Source of the DNA: Lachnoclostridium sp. UBA739
Lineage (GTDB): Bacteria > Bacillota_A > Clostridia > Lachnospirales > Lachnospiraceae
DNA length: 5,334 nucleotides
Assembly (NCBI GenBank): GCA_002297865.1
Contig: DBKX01000380.1
Location: forward strand, 2,514 to 7,847
Direction: 5' to 3'
Shown piece by piece: positions 1 to 4,780 of the stretch. The first letter of the stretch is position 1. Every line of letters begins with the position of its first letter. Made by a program: the position numbers and the translations under genes. Below the pieces are notes generated by a model. It made no database searches. It had not been told where the DNA came from and worked only from the letters and a program-made list of their open reading frames with translations.

Positions 1-1137
1 GAATATACACAGTTCTTCGTTGAAAATGGAGATGAGTTAGATCGTATCTATGATGAACTGGTAAAGAATCGTACAGAACAGGCAAGAATGCTTGGATATG
101 ATAATTACCTTGAATTAGGGTATAACCGCCAGCTTCGTAATTGTTATCGACAAAAAGAAGTGGAAGCATTCCGCGACCAGATCAAGAAATACTATGTGCC
201 ATTTGCAACAAAACTTCATGAAAAACGTAGACAAAGATTAGGCTTAGAACAATTATCCTACATTGATAATGATGTATTTTTCCTTAATGGAAATCCAGCA
301 CCGATTGGTACACCAGAAGAGATTATGGAAAATGGCAAGAAAATGTACCATGAACTTTCCAAGGAGACAAAAGAGTTTATTGACTTTATGATGGATAATG
401 AATTATTTGATGTTCTTGGAAGAAAGACCAAAAAGGCCGGTGGTTACATGGATTTTTTACCTAAGTATAATGCGCCTTTTGTATTTGCTAATTTCAATGG
501 TACGGATGGAGATATTGATGTTATCACACATGAGATGGGACATGCACTTCAAGGATATATTTCAGGCAAGGATCCAATTCGTGAACATGCTGACATTACA
601 ATGGAAACAGCTGAAACACATTCTATGTCTATGGAGTTCTTTACAGAACCTTGGATGAATCTGTTCTTTGACGATAAGACAGAGGAATATGTAGAATCTC
701 ATTTTGAAAGTGCTGCCATCTTTATTCCATACGGATGTATGGTAGACGAATTCCAGCATCGCGTGTATGAGAATCCAGAGATGACACCAGCGGAGCGTCA
801 TGGGGTATGGAAGGAACTTGAAAAGGTTTACCGTCCGCATTTAAGTTATGAAGGAAACCCTTATTTTGAAAAGGGTGGATTCTGGCAAAAACAGCTTCAT
901 ATTTATGATTACCCATTGTATTATATTGATTATTGTATCGCACAGATTTGTGCGTTCCAATATAAAATCTGGATGGATGAAAATTATCAGGAAGCTTGGG
1001 AGAGTTATCTGCACTTATGTGAGTTATCGGCAAGCGACTTCTTTATGAACTTGTTAGAGGAAGTTGGTCTTGACAATCCATTTGAAGATGGCTGCGTGGA
1101 AAGAATCGTTAAGAAACTGGAAGAAAAACTGAATTAA
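1..1137 (+). CDS. M3-family zinc oligoendopeptidase, C-terminal part (5' end outside window)
   Basis: The frame is open from base 1, so the ATG at 88 is internal; 378 codons are visible and the family is usually about 560 residues long. The protein is a cytosolic metallopeptidase that cuts short peptides. The zinc site is HEMGH at visible residues 177-181 (bases 529-543), with the third ligand most likely Glu205 in the AETHSMSMEF segment 28 residues after the first His, as in M3 enzymes. A C-terminal block with His300 and tyrosines 304, 307, 308 and 311 (DYPLYYIDYCIAQ) matches the substrate and transition-state stabilising region of the PepF-like M3B branch. All catalytic elements visible here are intact. 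The gene ends in tandem stops TAA-TAG and a terminator follows within 20 bases, so it is the last gene of its transcript. The exact subgroup (PepF versus the related non-PepF group) is inferred from recall of motif style only. Confidence 0.93.
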   Translation, partial: EYTQFFVENGDELDRIYDELVKNRTEQARMLGYDNYLELGYNRQLRNCYRQKEVEAFRDQIKKYYVPFATKLHEKRRQRLGLEQLSYIDNDVFFLNGNPAPIGTPEEIMENGKKMYHELSKETKEFIDFMMDNELFDVLGRKTKKAGGYMDFLPKYNAPFVFANFNGTDGDIDVITHEMGHALQGYISGKDPIREHADITMETAETHSMSMEFFTEPWMNLFFDDKTEEYVESHFESAAIFIPYGCMVDEFQHRVYENPEMTPAERHGVWKELEKVYRPHLSYEGNPYFEKGGFWQKQLHIYDYPLYYIDYCIAQICAFQYKIWMDENYQEAWESYLHLCELSASDFFMNLLEEVGLDNPFEDGCVERIVKKLEEKLN

Positions 1138-1153
1138 TAGGTAGGACATCATG

Positions 1154-1217
1154 GAAACACTTTCTTTACTGTTTATTTTAATGAAAAGACTAATGTAAGG
1201 GGAGTGTTTCTTTTTTT
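1154..1217 (+). terminator. Rho-independent terminator of the oligoendopeptidase gene
   Basis: Bases 1154-1169 can pair with 1195-1210 to form an uninterrupted 16-bp stem. It has an 8-bp perfect outer part (GAAACACT with AGTGTTTC) and three G-U pairs further in. The loop is about 25 bases and a run of seven T follows (1211-1217). It starts 17 bases after the peptidase stop codon. Stem plus T-run is the standard intrinsic terminator layout. Confidence 0.85.
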
Positions 1218-1240
1218 ACTAAAAAGTTCATAAATGCTAA

Positions 1241-1351
1241 ATTAATCTGAAGATACTCAATTTGAATACAGGAGAACAAAGGTTAGCATTGGACGCAGCA
1301 AAATTGTATGCAAAGCAAAAGGATATTAAAATGTATACGAGGATCAAAACA
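1241..1351 (+). other. Short unrecognised open frame, possible gene remnant
   Basis: From 1241 to the TAA at 1349-1351 one frame stays open for 36 codons and reads as a plausible soluble helical segment (LALDAAKLYAKQKDIKMYT, then RIKT and stop). It has no ATG and no convincing ribosome binding site, and the upstream stop is at 1238-1240. The amino acid composition looks protein-like (Ala/Lys/Leu helix) rather than random AT-rich translation, so it may be the C-terminal tail of a lost gene. I do not recognise the family. It lies between the peptidase terminator and the PHP gene. Chance is a real alternative at this length. Confidence 0.25.
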
Positions 1352-1357
1352 TAACTG

Positions 1358-1386
1358 TCGCTATGTTACTAAAAATAAGATATAAT
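1358..1386 (+). promoter_or_regulatory. Possible promoter for the PHP-domain gene (good -10, poor -35)
   Basis: TATAAT at 1381-1386 is a perfect -10 hexamer, 76 bases before the PHP start. At 17-bp spacing the -35 position (1358-1363, TCGCTA) matches the consensus at only three of six positions and there is no extended -10 TG. The region is AT-rich, so chance matches are likely. A promoter is expected here because a terminator closes the preceding gene. Confidence 0.35.
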
Positions 1387-1424
1387 AATTCATAGGATTA
1401 TGCAGCATCTAAAATCAACTTTCT

Positions 1425-1459
1425 AAGAGGTGATTCAGATGGCAAAAAGTAGAGGGTAA
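1425..1459 (+). promoter_or_regulatory. Strong Shine-Dalgarno site with six-codon mini-ORF ahead of the PHP gene
   Basis: AAGAGGTGATT at 1425-1435 is nearly fully complementary to the 16S 3' end and sits at good distance from an ATG at 1439. That frame reads MAKSRG and stops at TAA 1457-1459. The next gene's ATG follows only two bases later (1462), in another frame, and its own Shine-Dalgarno (AGAGGG, 1451-1456) is formed by the last two sense codons of the mini-ORF. This could be a coupling leader peptide, or the stub of a deleted gene whose initiation site survives. The sequence shows the arrangement; the function is inference. Confidence 0.45.
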
Positions 1460-1461
1460 GT

Positions 1462-2340
1462 ATGAAGATATTATATGAAAACGAAGGAAACTGGTACAAA
1501 GGAAATTTACATATGCACACGACAGTGTCAGATGGCAAGGTTTCACCAGAGCAAGCAATTCAGAAATACAAAGAAGCAGGTTATGACTTTCTTTCTCTAT
1601 CTGACCATTGGGTGGAAAGCGAGAATACGTATGAGAATGGAATGCTTTTATTAAGTGGATGTGAGTGGGATACTGGTGATATGGTCCATACTCCTATTTA
1701 TCATATCCTTGGAATTGGTATGGATAAGAAGACAGGACTTAAAATGGATAATACGAGACCGCCTCAGAAAATAATTGATACAATTATCAATGCCGGCGGC
1801 ATTGCCATACTAGCTCATCCTGCATGGTCATTGACTGAACCAAGTGAGGTCATGGAACTGAATGGACTTGCAGGTGCTGAAATTTATAATACCGTATCCA
1901 ATGTTCCATTTAACAATGGCAGAAGGGCAGATTCTAGTTTGTATTTTGATTTGTGGGCATCCAAAGGGAAATATTTGCAGTGTTTTGCTGGAGATGATAG
2001 CCATTGGTATCAAGGGGAAGAAGCTCAGTCGTTCATTATGGTAAAGGCAAAAGAATGTACGCGCGAGGGAATATTAGATGCTCTAAAAGAAGGAAATTTT
2101 TATGCAAGCCAGGGACCATTATTTGATTCAATCAAAGTGGAAGATGGCAAGGTGTTCGTTACGTGTTCAGGAGCAGAACGAATTGTATTTTACAGCAATA
2201 CTGTATGGTGTAGTGACAGAAGTCAAATGATGAAAGATAACGGTGCAGTGTATGAAATTAAATCTACCGACAAGTACGTAAGAGTTGAATTAATTGATGA
2301 AAAGGGAAAAATGGCTTGGAGTGCACCCTTTTCTGTATAA
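1462..2340 (+). CDS. PHP-domain metal-dependent phosphoesterase
   Basis: The 292-residue protein is complete. The start follows AGAGGG with a 5-base spacer and precedes the first PHP motif by 16 residues. PHP metal ligands are visible in order: HMH (His17, His19), Asp24, the SDH motif (Asp48-His49), Glu68, His81 in HILGIG, His119 in LAHP and the GDDSH block (Asp178, Asp179, His181). This is a full set for a multi-metal hydrolytic site, so an active cytosolic phosphoesterase is likely; PHP relatives act on histidinol phosphate, nucleotides, or DNA ends, and the substrate here cannot be told. Residues from about 200 on form a small beta-rich tail after the 'ALKEGNFYASQGP' segment, common in stand-alone PHP proteins of Clostridia. 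It has no signal peptide. It is apparently monocistronic: a MerR-type promoter begins 8 bases after its stop, and I see no terminator of its own. Confidence 0.88.
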   Translation: MKILYENEGNWYKGNLHMHTTVSDGKVSPEQAIQKYKEAGYDFLSLSDHWVESENTYENGMLLLSGCEWDTGDMVHTPIYHILGIGMDKKTGLKMDNTRPPQKIIDTIINAGGIAILAHPAWSLTEPSEVMELNGLAGAEIYNTVSNVPFNNGRRADSSLYFDLWASKGKYLQCFAGDDSHWYQGEEAQSFIMVKAKECTREGILDALKEGNFYASQGPLFDSIKVEDGKVFVTCSGAERIVFYSNTVWCSDRSQMMKDNGAVYEIKSTDKYVRVELIDEKGKMAWSAPFSV

Positions 2341-2347
2341 AAAGCCC

Positions 2348-2378
2348 TTGACTCTCTCATTGCGTCATAGTTTATACT
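2348..2378 (+). promoter_or_regulatory. MerR-type promoter with 19-bp spacer
   Basis: TTGACT (2348-2353) and TATACT (2373-2378) are separated by exactly 19 bp. This overlong spacer is the hallmark of promoters that MerR-family activators correct by DNA distortion. A weak dyad (ACTCT at 2351-2355, ATAGT at 2367-2371, four of five matching) lies within it. The promoter stands just ahead of the remains of a MerR-family gene, which fits the autoregulation usual in that family. It points at fruK, with no intact gene in between. Confidence 0.65.
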
Positions 2379-2381
2379 AAG

Positions 2382-2632
2382 TTTCGAGGTCAAGAAGACA
2401 AATACGATGCCAATCGGATTTCTGTCTTAAAGGACATTGTAGTATTAAAGAAAACTCCAGAGAGATATGTTGCATCTGTTAGACAAATGAAGTAAATATG
2501 GCAATTGTCAACTGGATTAAAGAGAATGGATATGAATTTGCAGGACCGATGTTTAATATTTATTATGCGAGTCCAGCAACGACACAAAATGAAGACGAGT
2601 TTGTGACGGAAGTTTGTTATCCGATAAAATAA
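2382..2632 (+). pseudogene. MerR-family regulator remnant: GyrI-like effector domain in two frames
   Basis: Piece one (2382-2495) encodes a linker then KDIVVLKKTPERYVASVRQ, which matches the first strand of the GyrI-like drug or ligand binding domain of TipA/BltR-type MerR regulators, and ends at TAA 2493-2495. Piece two, in another frame (about 2483-2632), reads NEVNMAIVNWIKENGYEF, then GPMFNIYYASPATTQNEDEF and VTEVCYPIK stop, which is the typical C-terminus of the same domain. Intact relatives have a further 80 or so residues between these blocks and an N-terminal winged-helix HTH of about 70 residues plus a coiled coil before them. Both are missing, so two deletions plus a frame change have occurred. 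The promoter upstream survives. The 44-codon ATG frame at 2498-2632 has no good ribosome binding site and is unlikely to be a separate gene. Family assignment rests on remembered consensus and should be searched. Confidence 0.75.
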
Positions 2633-2654
2633 CGTTTTGGAGGGAAACAGCTAG

Positions 2655-3560
2655 ATGATTTATACAGTTACTTTAAATCCATCCCTTGACTATGTAGTGG
2701 AAATGGATGAGATGAAACCAGGTGCTACGAATCGTTCAAAAAGTGAACATATGCTTCCTGGAGGAAAGGGTATCAATGTTTCGATTGTGCTTAAAAATCT
2801 AGGAGTGCCAAGTGTAGCATTAGGATTTATTGCAGGGTTTACTGGTGATGAAATTGCGAAGAATGTTTCTGACTTAGGATGTAAAACAGACTTCATCCAA
2901 TTAGAAAAAGGCATGTCTCGTATTAATGTAAAATTAAAAGCAGATGATGAAACAGAAATTAACTGTGTTGGCCCATGCATTTCCAAAGCAGAAGTAGAAA
3001 AGCTTTATGCGCAGTTAGATAAGTTAGAAGAAGGCGATGTTCTAGTACTTGCTGGAAGTATTCCAAGCTCAGTATCAGATTCCATCTATCAGGACATCAT
3101 GACAAGACTCTCGAATAAGAAGGTCATGGTGATTGTAGATGCAACGAAAGACTTATTATGTAACGTATTAGAAAAACGTCCATTTTTAATCAAGCCAAAC
3201 AATCATGAATTAGGGGAGATTTTTGGTGTAGAGTTAAAGACCAATGAAGAGATTATAAACTATGGCAAAAAGCTTCAGAAAAGAGGAGCAAGAAACGTTC
3301 TTATTTCCATGGCTGGAGATGGCGCAATTTTCTTAGGTGAGGATGGCAGTGTATATGAAAGTGAAGCACCAAAAGGAAAAGTAATCAATTCCGTTGGGGC
3401 AGGGGATTCCATGGTGGCTGGATTTCTAGCTGGATATTTAGATAAGAAAGATTATAAGCATGCATTCAAAATGGGTATTGCAGCAGGCAGTGCAAGTGCA
3501 TTTTCTAAAGAGTTAGCAACAAAGGAAGAGATAGAGACAATTTATTTTTCTACTTGGTAA
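2655..3560 (+). CDS. fruK: 1-phosphofructokinase (PfkB-family sugar kinase)
   Basis: The 301-residue protein is complete and of normal length for FruK. It phosphorylates fructose 1-phosphate to fructose 1,6-bisphosphate with ATP in the cytosol, the step after PTS import of fructose. Visible motifs: N-terminal MIYTVTLNPSLD, the sugar-binding PGGKGIN (residues 35-41), KPNNHE (180-185) and the PfkB signature NSVGAGDSMVAGF with the catalytic base Asp251 in the anion hole GAGD (248-251). The start is set by GGAGGG (2639-2644), with a 10-base spacer to the ATG. LacC-type tagatose-6-phosphate kinases are close relatives and cannot be excluded. Unusually, neither the FruR/DeoR regulator upstream nor the FruA PTS transporter downstream, the common fruRKA partners, is present. 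No clear terminator follows; a weak 5-bp hairpin (3581-3597) lacks a T-run. Confidence 0.9.
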   Translation: MIYTVTLNPSLDYVVEMDEMKPGATNRSKSEHMLPGGKGINVSIVLKNLGVPSVALGFIAGFTGDEIAKNVSDLGCKTDFIQLEKGMSRINVKLKADDETEINCVGPCISKAEVEKLYAQLDKLEEGDVLVLAGSIPSSVSDSIYQDIMTRLSNKKVMVIVDATKDLLCNVLEKRPFLIKPNNHELGEIFGVELKTNEEIINYGKKLQKRGARNVLISMAGDGAIFLGEDGSVYESEAPKGKVINSVGAGDSMVAGFLAGYLDKKDYKHAFKMGIAAGSASAFSKELATKEEIETIYFSTW

Positions 3561-3614
3561 CAACTTTGCTACAACTAAAGAGTAAACTATCCTTACTTAT
3601 TATATGGGTAGGTT

Positions 3615-3836
3615 ATGAATGGAACAGAATTAAAAGAAGATTACGATCCATTTCTAATGTTTGATGTGGAGGCAATCGACCAAGAAGAACGTTTTGCATC
3701 ATTTAGAGATAATAAAAATAGATTTATCACAATTTTTGACCAGAAAGAACGTGGAATTACAATGGAGGATAACGGTAAGATTTCCTTAATTACAGTTATG
3801 AAAAATGATAAGGTTATGAGTGGTGAAGCAAAATAA
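3615..3836 (+). CDS. Hypothetical small acidic protein
   Basis: This is a 73-codon ORF I do not recognise. It is strongly charged (clusters such as ELKEDYD and DVEAIDQEE near the N-terminus, RFASFRDNKNRF in the middle), predicted soluble, with no Cys, no membrane segment and no signal peptide. The C-terminal half alternates hydrophobic and polar residues (ITIFDQKERGITMEDNGKIS), suggesting beta strands. The ATG at 3615 follows a weak GGGTAGG only two bases away. The frame is closed upstream at 3609-3611, so the start cannot be much earlier; ATG 3657 is an internal option. It begins 54 bases after fruK and ends two bases before the transposase remnant's open frame, so it may itself be a fragment cut by that element. 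The product could be real or relic. Confidence 0.45.
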   Translation: MNGTELKEDYDPFLMFDVEAIDQEERFASFRDNKNRFITIFDQKERGITMEDNGKISLITVMKNDKVMSGEAK

Positions 3837-3838
3837 GG

Positions 3839-4382
3839 TTGACAGAGTGTCTTTCGGATTTGAGAAAAAAGATGGTCACGAGCTTAATTCGGGGAAAGCA
3901 ATTCATAGAAAATGAAAAAGAAAATGTAAGCAAGCAGGACTGCGTGCTAAATGCAGCAAAACGCCTTTTGGCAAAAATCAAAAAAGATTATCCGAGACTT
4001 CCAATCTGTATACAGGGAGATGCCTTGTATGCTGCAGAACCGCTCATGAAACTTTGCAAGAAAAAATACCATTGGGAGTACCTGTTTACACAGAAAAGCA
4101 CAAGACAGAAAAACTGGATGAAGGGTTCAATAACCAGAAGAATGGTTTATACCGTATTGAACATCTCAACAGTAAAAAAATGCAATGAAAAACCATTATC
4201 TGCTGACACAGATTTCGGATATTCTGATGCAGATTTATCTGGCGTGGAATCCATATATAAAGGAGCTAAAACAGACAATAAAAAATACATCTTCAAGGCT
4301 ACTGGAAAGTTTTCGAACAATAACAGTAACGGAAGAAGATGTATCCTACATTTTCAGATACACAACAGTGTATCTAGAATAA
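3839..4382 (+). pseudogene. DDE transposase remnant, N-terminally truncated, internally deleted, frameshifted
   Basis: Three frames carry consecutive pieces of one clostridial transposase type. Piece A (TTG-opened frame from 3839; recognisable from about 3866 to 4111) reads FIENEKENVSKQDC, then AAKRLLAKIKKDYPRLPICI, QGDALYAAEPLMKLC and WEYLFTQKSTRQK; the D in QGDALY is a likely catalytic Asp. Piece B (about 4114-4176, next frame) reads DEGFNNQKNGLYRIEHLNS, the region that in IS4-type enzymes carries the catalytic Glu. Piece C (about 4179-4382, third frame) reads AMKNHYLLTQISDILMQIYL, then AWNPYIKELKQTIKNTSSRL and a tail ending VYLE stop. Intact relatives, as I recall them, have about 190 more N-terminal residues and roughly 100 residues between pieces A and B. 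The A-B join therefore looks like an internal deletion and the B-C change like a small loss in an A-run (4174-4180). The copy cannot be active. I could not find its terminal inverted repeats and cannot name the IS family with certainty. Confidence 0.8.
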
Positions 4383-4598
4383 CAAGATTATTTTAGCACA
4401 GGTGATGGTTGAATGGAAGAGGAAATAACAGAATATTTATAAAAAATTTCAGAAAATTGGGCCAACACAGCTATAAGATGTGCATAACTAAGCAAATTAA
4501 TTTGAAAAAGGTAGATAATTGTTAAAATCATGAAAAGGAGATGGAGGGAACGAAAAGAATCAAATTTATTCCTCACCGCTGACCTTTGTAGATAAAAC
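4383..4598. other. Intergenic stretch with no recognisable gene
   Basis: Between the transposase remnant and the ketosynthase promoter I see no supported gene. A + strand frame from ATG 4413 (MEEEITEYL, stop, then KISENWANTAIRCA, stop) reads protein-like for 24 residues around an in-frame TAA and could be a relic, but it is too short to assign. No terminator, tRNA or inverted-repeat end of the transposon was evident. Together with the promoter and leader it makes 398 bases without an intact gene. Confidence 0.4.
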
Positions 4599-4627
4599 TT
4601 GACATTGTTCAATGCTATTGTTATAAT
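4599..4627 (+). promoter_or_regulatory. Consensus sigma-A promoter of the ketosynthase gene
   Basis: TTGACA (4599-4604) and TATAAT (4622-4627) are both perfect and separated by the optimal 17 bp. Transcription would start near 4633-4635, leaving an untranslated leader of about 145 bases before the TTG start at 4781. An inverted repeat CATTG-TT-CAATG (4603-4614) lies at the -35 side of the spacer and a second dyad overlaps the expected start site, so repression by a bound regulator is plausible. Confidence 0.8.
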
Positions 4628-4641
4628 AATAAGGCTTATTA
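4627..4641 (+). promoter_or_regulatory. Inverted repeat over the transcription start, candidate operator
   Basis: TAATAAG-G-CTTATTA is a perfect 15-base dyad with 7-bp arms. It begins at the last base of the -10 hexamer and spans the expected start point, a typical place for a repressor. No cognate regulator is visible in the window, so its role is inference. Confidence 0.4.
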
Positions 4642-4676
4642 ATCTGACATCAATTAAGGTAAGACAATGCTAATAA

Positions 4677-4697
4677 AGTTTGTGCAAAAAACAAACT
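4677..4697 (+). promoter_or_regulatory. Leader hairpin upstream of the ketosynthase gene
   Basis: AGTTTGT (4677-4683) and ACAAACT (4691-4697) pair perfectly around a 7-base loop (GCAAAAA). No T-run follows, so it is not a terminator by itself. In the transcript it lies about 45 bases from the start point and could stabilise or regulate the leader. I recognise no riboswitch class. Confidence 0.35.
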
Positions 4698-4754
4698 AAT
4701 CATTAAAATCCAATAATTATGAATACTACAAGATAAGAAAATAATGTAAGCACA

Positions 4755-4764
4755 TACATATGTA
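4755..4764 (+). promoter_or_regulatory. Palindrome just upstream of the ketosynthase Shine-Dalgarno
   Basis: TACATATGTA is a perfect 10-bp palindrome four bases before the AGGGAG ribosome binding site. It could be a protein binding site or a small RNA hairpin near the start. It is short and AT-rich, so chance is possible. Confidence 0.25.
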
Positions 4765-4780
4765 GTTAGGGAGTGAAAAA

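Noticed and set aside
562..1033. Overlapping minus-strand ORFs of 92 and 103 codons inside the peptidase gene
   Set aside because: They are antisense shadows of a well-supported coding region, with low-complexity composition and no start signals.
2538..2566. TTGCAG-17-TATTAT as a fruK promoter
   Set aside because: The -35 matches at only three of six positions, and the sequence is conserved for coding reasons in the GyrI-like tail.
2498..2632. Stand-alone 44-residue GyrI-tail protein
   Set aside because: It is only the last strand region of a domain that needs the missing core, and the ATG has no proper Shine-Dalgarno. It is better explained as a pseudogene end.
3581..3597. Hairpin AGTAA...TTACT after fruK as a terminator
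   Set aside because: The stem is 5 bp and AT-rich, and no T-run follows.
4388..4612. Minus-strand 74-codon hydrophobic ORF upstream of the ketosynthase, as a divergent membrane protein
   Set aside because: It has no ribosome binding site and lies in AT-rich sequence where antisense frames read as Leu/Ile/Phe-rich by chance. It also starts within the ketosynthase promoter spacer.
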